Source: CAXBNB01 sp040151475 (GTDB lineage: Bacteria; Bacteroidota; Bacteroidia; Cytophagales; Cyclobacteriaceae). From it: a DNA stretch of 64,000 bases. Below are positions 9,261 through 18,125 of the stretch, piece after piece. Location of the stretch: positions 157,510 through 221,509 of the forward strand of contig NZ_JBDKWG010000137.1 of the NCBI RefSeq assembly GCF_040151475.1, written 5' to 3'. The notes under the pieces are model-generated. The model did no database searches. It saw nothing but the letters and a program-made list of their open reading frames with translations, and was not told where the DNA came from. A program made the position numbers and the translations under genes. Each line of letters starts with the position of its first letter. Positions within the stretch are counted from its first letter, which is position 1.

Positions 9261-11609
9261 TTACTTGTATGTATTTTTCAATTCTTTGTTGAAAGTATAA
9301 ACTTTACCTTTTTTCGTTTCGAATTTCACTTTTTTGTCCCTGTACCTCAAAGTACATTCCTTGCCTGCTTTGGACAAAACAGATACTTCTTCTAATTCAC
9401 TGCCCTTCCAATCAAATGACAATTCAAACCCACCTCTGGCACAAACCCCGGACACCTTGCCTTCAGAAAGGGCGTCTGGGAGTGCAGGCAGTAGATCAAT
9501 ACTATTCAAATGACTTTGAACAAGCAATTCTACAATACCAGCCCCACCACCAAAATTTCCATCAATCTGAAAAGGAGGATGTGCATCAAATAAATTAGGA
9601 TATGATCCTCCCCCGGTTTTCTTTTCCGGTTCTTCAGCAGGACTCAACAGGTTATGTATCAATTTATATGCACGATTGCCATCCCTAAACCTTGCCCAAA
9701 AATTGATCTTCCATGCCAGGCTCCATCCCGTACCATTATCTCCACGATAGATCAGCGATTGCTTTGCAGCTTCCATTAGCTCCGGGGTATCTTCCCAATT
9801 TATGTCTTTGCCGGGATGCACTGCCCACAAATGAGAGACGTGCCTGTGATGTTCATTAGGGTCATCTTTGTCTTCCATCCATTCCTGCAACTGCCCATAT
9901 TGCCCAATTTGATTTGGAGCAATCTTGGGAAGCATCATTTCTAACGAATCTGCAAACGCCTTATCCGCACCTAAAATCCCTGAAGCCTCAATACAAACCT
10001 TAAAGAGGGAACGAATGATTTGATGGTCCATAGTAGGCCCTGCAACCAATCCTCCAATTTCGGGCGAGTTGGAAGGGGTACTAATAAGCCAACCTGTTTT
10101 AGGGTCTTCAATTAAAAACTCACTATAAAACTGTGCGGCTTTCTTTATTACCTGATACTCTTTCCTCAAAAAATCTTCATCCTGTGTGAATAAATATTTC
10201 TCCCAAATATGATGACTTACCCAACCTGATCCTGATGGCCATGGGCCAATAAAAGGCAGGTTGATTGGGGCAGTTCCACGCCATATATCGGTATTGTGGT
10301 GCAGTACCCATCCATTGCAACCATAGTGTTCCCTTGCTGTCAGTTCTCCGGTAATGGCACATTCATTGACAAGTTCGATAAAGGGTTCATGGCATTCTGA
10401 AAGGTTGGTAACTTCCGCAGGCCAGTAGTTCATTTCAGCATTGATGTTGGTTGTGTATTTACTTTTCCATGGAGGGTTTATTTGATTGTTCCATATACCC
10501 TGTAAATTAGACGGCTGTCCTCCAGGACGACTAGCTGAAATCATCAAATAACGACCATACTTAACATACAGAGACAACAACGCCGGATCATTTGGATCTT
10601 TCCAAAACTCATATATTCGTTTATCCGTTGGTATATTTTCCCTGTTTTCCCCTGAAAACTCTAGCTCAAACCTACTGTACAAGGCTTGGTAATCTTCAAT
10701 ATGTTTCTTCTTTATGCTCTCGTAATCAAGAGTCTCAAACTTTTTCAGAGCCTGATTTACTTTTGCTTTTGGGTTACCTGTCACATCTTGAAAATTGATA
10801 AAATTGGTATAAGCAGTCAGGTATATGGTAGCCGATGAGGCTCCTGACACCAAAATCTCTTTGTATTTTGGTGTAACCTTACCATCCGTAATTATTTTTA
10901 CACCTGCTTGCCCAGTCAAGACACTCTCTTCAGAAATTCCTGTAAACCTTTGAGGCTCATCACCAGGCCTTACTTCCAATAATTGTTCGTCGTAGTTGGT
11001 GAAAACAGACTTCTTAAAGTGAACTGACTCCAGATGAAAATCAAAATCAAGCTTACCCTTTTGACTTGATGTGAGACGAACAGCCATCAGCTGGTCAGGA
11101 TAGCTAATAAACATTTCACGCTCATATTTCACCCCATCTACAAAATAAGATACCTTACTTATCGCATTTTCCAGGTCTAACTCCCTTTGATAATCAGAAT
11201 AATCCGTATGTGTTGGAAAATTAATAATCAGATCACCAAAAGGCTGATAGGACATCAAAGAACGGGGCTCACTCATAAATTCATCAGCCATTAAATCCTG
11301 TGCTTCCTGTTGCTTTCCATTAAACAACAATTGTCTTATTTCCTTAAGATACTTACTTGCCCCTTGATGGGCATAAAACCTCGGCTTCCCTGTCCAAAGG
11401 GTTTCCTCATTGAATTGGATGTGTTCTTGTGACACTCCTCCATGTACCATTGCACCCAACCTTCCATTTCCCATTGGGAGTGCCTCCAACCAATTTGATG
11501 CAGCCTGATTATACCAGAGTTTATTTTGTCCAAGAGCAAAACCATCACTAACATCCATGGCAATGATCCCAATGAACACAATAAATATTTTTCTAAATTG
11601 GACAACCAC
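9261..11609 (-). CDS. GH95 family alpha-L-fucosidase / alpha-L-galactosidase, second copy (782 aa)
   Basis: Paralogue of the adjacent GH95 gene, sharing the same three-domain order. The start is GTG at 11607-11609, followed by a hydrophobic signal segment (KIFIVFIGIIA); no better ATG fits. Catalytic positions are conserved: Asn388/Asn390 in TNINAEMNYW, Glu about 576 in LQEWMED, Asp about 683 in FQIDGNFGG. It differs from its neighbour by an insertion of about 15 residues near 213-235 in the N-terminal beta-sandwich (RPGDEPQRFTGISEESVLTG). It also has a changed loop after TAPIN (LPFIGPWPSG), where the other has ASNHGIWVSG. These differences sit where substrate specificity could change. A hairpin with a T8 tract precedes it, so it may start a separate transcript. 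Confidence 0.95.
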   Translation of the reverse strand: MVVQFRKIFIVFIGIIAMDVSDGFALGQNKLWYNQAASNWLEALPMGNGRLGAMVHGGVSQEHIQFNEETLWTGKPRFYAHQGASKYLKEIRQLLFNGKQQEAQDLMADEFMSEPRSLMSYQPFGDLIINFPTHTDYSDYQRELDLENAISKVSYFVDGVKYEREMFISYPDQLMAVRLTSSQKGKLDFDFHLESVHFKKSVFTNYDEQLLEVRPGDEPQRFTGISEESVLTGQAGVKIITDGKVTPKYKEILVSGASSATIYLTAYTNFINFQDVTGNPKAKVNQALKKFETLDYESIKKKHIEDYQALYSRFELEFSGENRENIPTDKRIYEFWKDPNDPALLSLYVKYGRYLMISASRPGGQPSNLQGIWNNQINPPWKSKYTTNINAEMNYWPAEVTNLSECHEPFIELVNECAITGELTAREHYGCNGWVLHHNTDIWRGTAPINLPFIGPWPSGSGWVSHHIWEKYLFTQDEDFLRKEYQVIKKAAQFYSEFLIEDPKTGWLISTPSNSPEIGGLVAGPTMDHQIIRSLFKVCIEASGILGADKAFADSLEMMLPKIAPNQIGQYGQLQEWMEDKDDPNEHHRHVSHLWAVHPGKDINWEDTPELMEAAKQSLIYRGDNGTGWSLAWKINFWARFRDGNRAYKLIHNLLSPAEEPEKKTGGGSYPNLFDAHPPFQIDGNFGGGAGIVELLVQSHLNSIDLLPALPDALSEGKVSGVCARGGFELSFDWKGSELEEVSVLSKAGKECTLRYRDKKVKFETKKGKVYTFNKELKNTYK

Positions 11610-11645
11610 AATATTAACTTGTTACTATCTATATGTATTTTTTTA

Positions 11646-11680
11646 CAAAAAAAACCGGAAGGATTGATCGCCTAAATCCT
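11646..11680 (-). terminator. Intrinsic terminator-like hairpin between ThuA gene and GH95 gene
   Basis: The arms AGGATT (11660-11665) and AATCCT (11675-11680) form a 6-bp stem with a 9-nt loop. On the minus strand they are followed within 5 nt by a run of eight T (plus-strand A run 11647-11654). The stem is short, so partial termination or attenuation is more likely than a full stop. It would separate the upstream esterase/ThuA genes from the GH95 pair. Confidence 0.45.
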
Positions 11681-11727
11681 GACAGGAAATTGTCTCCAAT
11701 ATTTCCCTCTATACTTTTTTTATATAA

Positions 11728-12639
11728 TTACTCAGGTACTTTCATATCTTCCCAGATCACAACATTCTCAGCATCAGGAAATTGGCTGCTAACTTTTTGG
11801 GTTACATTACCTGTCACCACCCATTCTGCTCCACGCAGGTAAGTTGTCATAAACCCGGCATCTAATGTGGTATTGTTATGATTTTTTCCTGTATGCCCCA
11901 TTACAGAATGAAAGACTCTTCCTTTACCGTATTTAACAGTCATCAAAACGGGTTCCTGACGACCAGAACCACCACGGTCTTTGGGTTGAGATGATGTTGC
12001 CAATACCTGCATGTTTTTAGCAGGTCCTCGCAGACTATGGTAAAGCTCATCCGGAGTATGCAACCAACTCTCAGGCAGTCCTTTCATTATCGGGTGATCC
12101 GGCATTCTGGTATGCACCACATATTGATCCTGCTGACCATGAGACCCACCCCTTCCTTCCGAAGTGTCCTTTTTGATTTTGCCGTCTTCCCAATATAAAA
12201 TCGGTCCATCCTTTTCCGTTCTTCCACCCCAGCCACCAACACCAATCATTTGGTTGTATTCTTCCCAGTCAGAAAAGGAATTGTCAGAAGCATGGAAAAC
12301 CACCAATCCTCCTCCTTTTTTTACAAAGTCAACAAAATTTAATTTCGTTTCCTCAGGCCAGGAATCTCCATTGTAGTCCAAGCAAATTAAATCGTATTTA
12401 CTAAAATCAGGTCTGAACCCTGACATGTCTTCTCCCTTAGCAGGAGTGGTCACAGTGGTGGCATTAAACATACCACTATTGTTCAAAATACCTTCAATCA
12501 CCACCGAGCTTCCCTGCCAATAATGATTGTTCTGTCCTGTAATGATTAGTGCTTCATACTTTTGAGCTATGACAGTATTGCCGGACATCATCAATACCAG
12601 CATGCATATTGTAAACAACGGTTGAAATAATTTTCTCAT
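11728..12639 (-). CDS. ThuA-like domain protein, secreted (303 aa)
   Basis: Signal peptide 1-25 (MRKLFQPLFTICMLVLMMSG...AQ) followed by one ThuA-like domain with a class I glutamine amidotransferase-type fold. Signature segments are KYEALIITGQNNHYWQGSS, DLICLDYNGDSWP, GGGLVVFHASDNSF and KYGKGRVFHSVMGHTGKN. ThuA was named for trehalose utilization in rhizobia, where the pathway runs through 3-keto-trehalose; no enzymatic reaction is firmly assigned to exported bacterial members. Here it lies next to an esterase, a DUF1080 protein and two redox-type propellers, the company in which exported ThuA-like proteins often occur in Planctomycetes and Verrucomicrobia (recalled knowledge). A role in processing keto-sugars is an inference. 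Followed by a terminator-like hairpin. Confidence 0.85.
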   Translation of the reverse strand: MRKLFQPLFTICMLVLMMSGNTVIAQKYEALIITGQNNHYWQGSSVVIEGILNNSGMFNATTVTTPAKGEDMSGFRPDFSKYDLICLDYNGDSWPEETKLNFVDFVKKGGGLVVFHASDNSFSDWEEYNQMIGVGGWGGRTEKDGPILYWEDGKIKKDTSEGRGGSHGQQDQYVVHTRMPDHPIMKGLPESWLHTPDELYHSLRGPAKNMQVLATSSQPKDRGGSGRQEPVLMTVKYGKGRVFHSVMGHTGKNHNNTTLDAGFMTTYLRGAEWVVTGNVTQKVSSQFPDAENVVIWEDMKVPE

Positions 12640-12667
12640 GAGTGTTTTTCGTGTTAGTAATTTAGAA

Positions 12668-14221
12668 TTAAGGAAAACTCAAATGGATTTCTCCTTCTGT
12701 AGTGTCTTTCCAATTGTCAGTTTTAAAAGGTGATACTGGCAAATTGATTTCGTTGAATAAGTTAGTAATCAATGCATTTGACCAGCCAAACCTTACGGCC
12801 ACTGGTTTTTTGATATTCTCAGACCAAACTTTCACCTGATTGCCATTGACTATTTCGGCTTTCGCCTTGACGAACTTTTGATCCTTTCCGGCTATGGTGA
12901 AACCTACTATTTCCTCTCCCCTAACTTTCAGTTCAGTTGCATGCTCAAAACTAACTATGACTTTATTGCTTTCAATTTTCTGAGATTTATACAAAGGGCT
13001 GGTATATTCTCCGTCTAACTCTCCATAGTCATTGTGCAAAGCCATCTTAGCAAACCTTGCTCCCACTTCTTGCTTTTTTCTTGGGTGAATGTCATTGATA
13101 TTGGCAATATCTGTCACTACCACCATTCCCGTATTTTTCACAATATCCAAAGTTTTGGTTTGGGCATCTCTCAACTCTGCAGACTTCACCCCATCAAAAT
13201 CATTGTAATGGTAAGGAGCGATTTGGACATAATAAAAAGGGAAATCCCCCTGCTGCCAGACATTCCTCCAACTTTTGATCATTGCAGGAAATAACGTTCT
13301 ATACTGATTGGCTCTGGATACATTCGACTCACCCTGATACCACAAAGCTCCTTTGATCGAATATCCTTTGATCGGATGAATCATACCATTGTATAGTGCA
13401 AAAGGAATGTGCTGATCTCCGGGAAGCTTTCTTGCTGGCCGTGATGACCAATCAAATGCGCCTTCTTCTTGTTTCGCACGCCATTCCGCAGTAGCCTTTA
13501 TCCATTCGAAGCGAAGGTCTTTCATCTTTTGCTCGTGCTCGTTGTACCAATCTACAATTGCCTGATGGCCTTCTTTTCCAGCGGTTTCCTTATCAATCCA
13601 AGCCTGTACTCCAGAGCCGCCCCACGCTGACACAATTAGCCCGACAGGTACATCCAATTTGTTTTGAAGCTCTCTGCCAAAGAAATATGCAATGGCACTT
13701 TTGTTTACAACGCTCTCAGGAGTGCAAACCTCCCATCGTGCTTCCACATCGTCTTGAGGTTCCCAAGCCAGGGTATTAGGAACATGCAAAAAACGTATCG
13801 ATGGATAATCAGCATTTTTGATTTCGTCATATGCATTGTTAGAATTTTTAACCGACCATGCCATGTTGGATTGCCCTGAACAAAGCCAGACCTCACCGAT
13901 CAATACGTTCTTCAAATAGACCACATTGTTACCCTTTAGAATAATTTGTTGCGGCGTATGACTGCCTTCTGGCGTAGCAATTTCTGTTTCCCATTTACCT
14001 TTAGCATCAGCTTTTACTGTCATTTCTATTCCCCAGCTTGCCATTACCTTTATTTCTTCACCCGCATCAGCACTTCCCCAAAGCCTGGCATTCGTTCTTT
14101 GTTGTAGCACCATATTGTCTCCAAATGCCGACGGTAACTCTACGTCTGCTCTGGAAATAAATGGTGCTAGCACCAAGACGACCAGCATCATTTTAATAAA
14201 GTGATTCGATTTTTGTTTCAT
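12668..14221 (-). CDS. Sialate O-acetylesterase-type carbohydrate esterase (517 aa)
   Basis: Serine esterase that should remove acetyl groups from a glycan in the periplasm. Signal peptide 1-25. The nucleophile lies in LCSGQSNMAW with Ser118, and the His of the triad is in NINDIHPRKKQ near residue 377. The N-terminal beta domain (about 27-105, ADVELPSAFGDNMVLQQ) and the C-terminal beta segment match the SASA/sialate-O-acetylesterase architecture; characterised members include xylan and xyloglucan acetylesterases as well as sialate esterases. Length is normal. It is followed 28 bp later by the ThuA gene and preceded by the cupredoxin fusion at 23 bp. In this cluster an acetylated sulfated glycan, not sialic acid, is the likely target. 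Confidence 0.9.
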   Translation of the reverse strand: MKQKSNHFIKMMLVVLVLAPFISRADVELPSAFGDNMVLQQRTNARLWGSADAGEEIKVMASWGIEMTVKADAKGKWETEIATPEGSHTPQQIILKGNNVVYLKNVLIGEVWLCSGQSNMAWSVKNSNNAYDEIKNADYPSIRFLHVPNTLAWEPQDDVEARWEVCTPESVVNKSAIAYFFGRELQNKLDVPVGLIVSAWGGSGVQAWIDKETAGKEGHQAIVDWYNEHEQKMKDLRFEWIKATAEWRAKQEEGAFDWSSRPARKLPGDQHIPFALYNGMIHPIKGYSIKGALWYQGESNVSRANQYRTLFPAMIKSWRNVWQQGDFPFYYVQIAPYHYNDFDGVKSAELRDAQTKTLDIVKNTGMVVVTDIANINDIHPRKKQEVGARFAKMALHNDYGELDGEYTSPLYKSQKIESNKVIVSFEHATELKVRGEEIVGFTIAGKDQKFVKAKAEIVNGNQVKVWSENIKKPVAVRFGWSNALITNLFNEINLPVSPFKTDNWKDTTEGEIHLSFP

Positions 14222-14244
14222 AACAGAAAGTTTTTCGGCGAATA

Positions 14245-16218
14245 TTATTTGACTATTAATTTAGCTCTCATTGTTTTAGAATGTCCCGGAAATGTACACA
14301 CTATCCAGTATTCTCCTCTTCTTTTAGGTACCTGAAAATAAATACTTTCTGAACTTTCCGGCTGCAAAATCCCTGTGTGAAACAATACCAAATCCGAATC
14401 AGGAACATAGTTCTGGTCAGGACCATCTAATCCAAGCTCCAATGCCAAAGCCCCCACCTGATCAGGACCATCAGGTACAGGCTGCACCACCACCAGGTTA
14501 TGCAGCATATCATCATTATTGTTGAAAGTAATTTGTACACGGCTATTCCTTTCTACTTCAATCTCAGTCACATCGAATTTCATCCCGGGCAAAGTACCTA
14601 CCAGTATTTTCTTATCAGGTCCATCCATCCAGGTCACTGGCATTTTGTTAGTTCTTTTCGGCTGATCTACAGCCTTACCTGATTTTGACATTCCCGGCAT
14701 AGGTGGTGATTTAAGCTCACCTCCAGGCACTTCATTGAGTGTATAAAATCCCGTGTCATGCAACAGAGGTTCTCCGGAAGGAGTCTTAACTCCAGAGCAG
14801 TTTAATTGATGGATGAAACCTAATCTCATACCATGAATGGTTAGTTTCACCGTTTTACCATCTTCAGATAGTTTTGCGGCATGTATCATCGCAGCTTGTT
14901 GATCTACAATCGGACTGCCATAAGTATTGTGATAATGGTAAGTAAATGTTGCCAGTTTGTAGGATGAAGTCTGCTCAGCCAATTGCTTCGAAACAGGTTT
15001 GGTAAATTCCACTTCAAAACCATCAGCCTGAGCTTTTATCGTTTTGATTTCAAAAGGTGTCTTTCCTGTCCAGACCAATCTTTGAAGACCATATTCTTCC
15101 TTACCTGTCGAAGACCAACCCCGACTGGTCATTCCCACAAACATACTGGCATCACTGCCCCATATCATCCTGAGAATACCGGAAGAAAAACCCTCTCTAA
15201 ATGCAAAAGCAGCTCCCTGATACACTCCATTTACCTTTTCTATGGCTACACGCATGATTTTACTATGTCCCTGATCCCCTACGAACATCTGACCATCAAA
15301 AGGGCCAAACTTATCTGCATTATGATCTATTAAAATATCTGAAGTAGAAATACCCAAAATGGTGTGAGGAAACCAAACAGCAGGTGCTTTCATTTCCGGA
15401 ACAATTTTAGCATATTCATACAGGCTCATTCCAGATTGTTTCTCAATGTCATCCGGCTTTAATTTCAATGGAGATTGAGGATCATCAGTCCACCTCAGAC
15501 CTGCCGGATTTCCGGCAAAATCTCCAACATTCAGATGAGTCATTCTACCGGATCCAACCCAGTCTCCCTGATTCTCAGTATAAAAAATATCACCTGCATC
15601 ATTGACCCCAAATCCTGCCGGAGACCTTAACCCGGTAGCTATTGGAGTCATTTCTCCTTCAGGTGTGATTTTTAATAACCATCCACGCCACTTAACCAAA
15701 CTCACTCCACGGCCTTCCCATCCCAGATTAAGGGTTACCAACATGTCACCATTTGCTGTAAACTTTGGCCCGTAAGAATAATCGTGATAGTTTCCTGACA
15801 AAGGCCATGAATAAATTGTTTTGTACAAATCGGCTTTCCCATCTCCATTTTTGTCCTCCAAACGTGTAAGCTCTCCTCTCTGTGATAAATAAAATCCATT
15901 GTCACGAAATGCCAAACCTAAAGCTTCATGCAAACCATGAGCATACCTGCTATACTTTGGGTTTGAGCCATAAGGTTTGTCTATCACCCATACTTCTCCT
16001 CTTCTGGTTGATACCCCCAATTGGTCTTTATCGGTCAATGCCAATCCTCCCACTTCCAATATAATGTCTTTCGGAATCGGAACATCTACGATCTTATAAT
16101 ATTTCGATTCCTTAGCTATTATATCAGCATTGGACTGAGCTAACATTGTAAAACCACCCACCATCAATAGTAACAATGCTAAAAAGTATTTTGCGATATT
16201 TTTATCTATATAGTTCAT
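14245..16218 (-). CDS. Secreted beta-propeller protein fused to a C-terminal cupredoxin domain (657 aa)
   Basis: Signal peptide 1-28. Residues about 40-400 have repeated propeller-type segments (EVGGLALTDKDQLGVSTRRG, GLREALG-like GLHEALGLAFRDNG, NGDGKADLYKTIYSWPLSGN, GLRSPAGFGVNDAGDIFYTE), as in glucose/sorbosone dehydrogenase-like or NHL-type proteins. Residues about 540-657 form an auracyanin/plastocyanin-like cupredoxin with a plausible type-1 copper site: His in DDMLHNLVV, then Cys, His and Met in VCTFPGHSKTM. It is thus a putative extracytoplasmic sugar oxidoreductase with its own electron acceptor. No PQQ site can be confirmed by eye, and a purely structural role for the propeller is possible. 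It lies 14 bp after the DUF1080 gene and 23 bp before the acetylesterase, so cotranscription is likely. Confidence 0.8.
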   Translation of the reverse strand: MNYIDKNIAKYFLALLLLMVGGFTMLAQSNADIIAKESKYYKIVDVPIPKDIILEVGGLALTDKDQLGVSTRRGEVWVIDKPYGSNPKYSRYAHGLHEALGLAFRDNGFYLSQRGELTRLEDKNGDGKADLYKTIYSWPLSGNYHDYSYGPKFTANGDMLVTLNLGWEGRGVSLVKWRGWLLKITPEGEMTPIATGLRSPAGFGVNDAGDIFYTENQGDWVGSGRMTHLNVGDFAGNPAGLRWTDDPQSPLKLKPDDIEKQSGMSLYEYAKIVPEMKAPAVWFPHTILGISTSDILIDHNADKFGPFDGQMFVGDQGHSKIMRVAIEKVNGVYQGAAFAFREGFSSGILRMIWGSDASMFVGMTSRGWSSTGKEEYGLQRLVWTGKTPFEIKTIKAQADGFEVEFTKPVSKQLAEQTSSYKLATFTYHYHNTYGSPIVDQQAAMIHAAKLSEDGKTVKLTIHGMRLGFIHQLNCSGVKTPSGEPLLHDTGFYTLNEVPGGELKSPPMPGMSKSGKAVDQPKRTNKMPVTWMDGPDKKILVGTLPGMKFDVTEIEVERNSRVQITFNNNDDMLHNLVVVQPVPDGPDQVGALALELGLDGPDQNYVPDSDLVLFHTGILQPESSESIYFQVPKRRGEYWIVCTFPGHSKTMRAKLIVK

Positions 16219-16232
16219 ATTTCAATTCTTTA

Positions 16233-18125
16233 TTACCAGATGATTTTATAAGAGAGTTCTTTTTTTCCTTCTGATATATTTACCAAAAGCTCTTGCTTTC
16301 CTGCTGCCTTTCCCTTGCGGATCACTGGCTCTACACCTTCACTTTCCGAAAAATCAACAAAATAATTTTTATCATCTATAGCATAAGTATTGTCCGGTAG
16401 TGCTTCAATTATACTTCCCTCAGCGATTTTATGCCATATGTTCTTGTTTAAATCAGTTTTAATAATTCTAGTGAGCTTTCTCAAGGTATCTGAAGGTATA
16501 AACTCATTTTTAATTAAACCACCATCTACTTCCATCAAAAAAACAGGTGTCCCATCTTGGCTTAATTCATAACCCAATTGATGATAGGAAGTGGAAATAC
16601 TGTCTGGCCAGTTAGACTTTTCATTCTCTAAATAAGCAAAATCAGGATTGCCATGAATCGAAACAGGCAAGCCGATTGGTTCAGCCAGTTGCTGACCACC
16701 CCGGGAATGCCACATTTTAGCAACATTCAAAAAACCTCCACTCCATGCCTGCAACAACGAACCAAAAGACACATCATAAGAATAGTTTATACCTTGTGGA
16801 GTAGCAACTGAAATACAATGTGTACGCTTGGTATCTCCGTGCATGAGAAAACTACGCTGCATCACTGCTTCATCAGATGCTGATACAATCATCTCAGGTA
16901 AGCTTCCTTGATTTATAGTAATTGAACCTTTGGCATGAATGGCATATTTGGCTATTTCCGGGCCTTCAACAAACAAAGCCAACCCTCTTTGATAGGGACG
17001 ATGTTTGTTGTAGATTAAAGTAAATGGTACATCTCCTTTTTGTAAAGAAGCCAAACCAAACCCGGGAGCATTAACCTCAAAATCTCCATTTAAATTAACA
17101 ATAGTATCACTGTCAATAATTAATACTCCACCACCTCTGTGGACTTTCATATCAAAAATATAATCACCTGAATTGGGGATATTCATCTTACCATTGTAAA
17201 CCAACAACTTTTGTGGGTTTTCACCAGTCGCCATTGTGGATGAAATAGAATCAGTCTTTATTTCCCGAACCACCACCAGAGTATCCAGGTCAGGAATTAA
17301 CTGACTTTTGTTTTCATACTCTTTCATGGTTAGATTCTTAAAAGCTATTTTTTTATCTTCATACAATTTGTACTTAATATTTCTAATAGCAACAGCTGCA
17401 TGGTCTCCCTGAATCATTAATGGCCCCATTGGTTTTTCATCCTGAAAGGCACTGGCACGGGTAGGCCCGGACACTTCCTGATTTTGATGTAAAAGTGCCC
17501 CATTCAACCATACCTCTTCAAACCATGCATTTTTTATTTTTTTACCGGAAGAATCAAATTTTGGTGCATGAAATATGATTTTAAAATGCTGCCATAGTCC
17601 GGGAGCTTTTGCTGCATTCATACTTGGTGCGTAACCTTCAAAACGTTCATTTCCCTTGCCTCTGGATTCGTCCCATCGTTGATATATTCCACCAATATCT
17701 GAAGACTTGGCTTCTGCTACCCCCCAGCTATCCAAAAGCTGAATCTCATAGCGTCCCTGAAAATACAGTCCCGAATTAGAGTGTACCGGCATCATCACAT
17801 CAAGTTCCAACTCTATATCACCATGCTCGAAAGCCGTAAACAAGTTTTCTTTCATTCCTTGTTCAGGTTCATTCAACAAAATGCCTGTTCCCGGTGATGA
17901 AACAAAAACTCTTTTTTGTTTCTGATCTACATAAGTATCACCAACGATTTTCCAGTTTTTAGCTACAGGCTTAAAACCGGATAAATCATCCAAACTGAGT
18001 ATTTTGAAAGGTAAAACCTTAATCGGATCCGTTTTTTGTGTATCCACTATTTCACTAACTCTTTCAGAGCAGGACAACAATCCACATAAAACAAGTGTGA
18101 ATATCGTTTTGATTAATTTGTTCAT
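16233..18125 (-). CDS. DUF1080 (3-keto-disaccharide hydrolase-like) multidomain lipoprotein (630 aa)
   Basis: Lipoprotein signal (LVLCGLLSCS, lipid Cys about 19). Residues about 45-260 are a DUF1080 jelly-roll domain (PF06439, now called 3-keto-disaccharide hydrolase), with MMPVHSNSGLYFQGRYEIQ, DSWGV, and GLWQHFKIIFHAP as landmarks. Residues about 300-390 look like a PA14-type module (NSGDYIFDMKVHRGGGVLII ... GDVPFTLIYNKHRPYQRG). The C-terminal ~230 residues are a domain I cannot name (SFLMHGDTKRTHCISVATPQ, AWSGGFLNVAKMWHSRGGQQ); recalled relatives accompany heme-binding propellers in PVC bacteria. Its start abuts the stop of the preceding sulfatase. Some DUF1080 enzymes cleave 3-keto-glycosides, which gives a possible function together with neighbouring redox proteins. 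Confidence 0.82.
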   Translation of the reverse strand: MNKLIKTIFTLVLCGLLSCSERVSEIVDTQKTDPIKVLPFKILSLDDLSGFKPVAKNWKIVGDTYVDQKQKRVFVSSPGTGILLNEPEQGMKENLFTAFEHGDIELELDVMMPVHSNSGLYFQGRYEIQLLDSWGVAEAKSSDIGGIYQRWDESRGKGNERFEGYAPSMNAAKAPGLWQHFKIIFHAPKFDSSGKKIKNAWFEEVWLNGALLHQNQEVSGPTRASAFQDEKPMGPLMIQGDHAAVAIRNIKYKLYEDKKIAFKNLTMKEYENKSQLIPDLDTLVVVREIKTDSISSTMATGENPQKLLVYNGKMNIPNSGDYIFDMKVHRGGGVLIIDSDTIVNLNGDFEVNAPGFGLASLQKGDVPFTLIYNKHRPYQRGLALFVEGPEIAKYAIHAKGSITINQGSLPEMIVSASDEAVMQRSFLMHGDTKRTHCISVATPQGINYSYDVSFGSLLQAWSGGFLNVAKMWHSRGGQQLAEPIGLPVSIHGNPDFAYLENEKSNWPDSISTSYHQLGYELSQDGTPVFLMEVDGGLIKNEFIPSDTLRKLTRIIKTDLNKNIWHKIAEGSIIEALPDNTYAIDDKNYFVDFSESEGVEPVIRKGKAAGKQELLVNISEGKKELSYKIIW

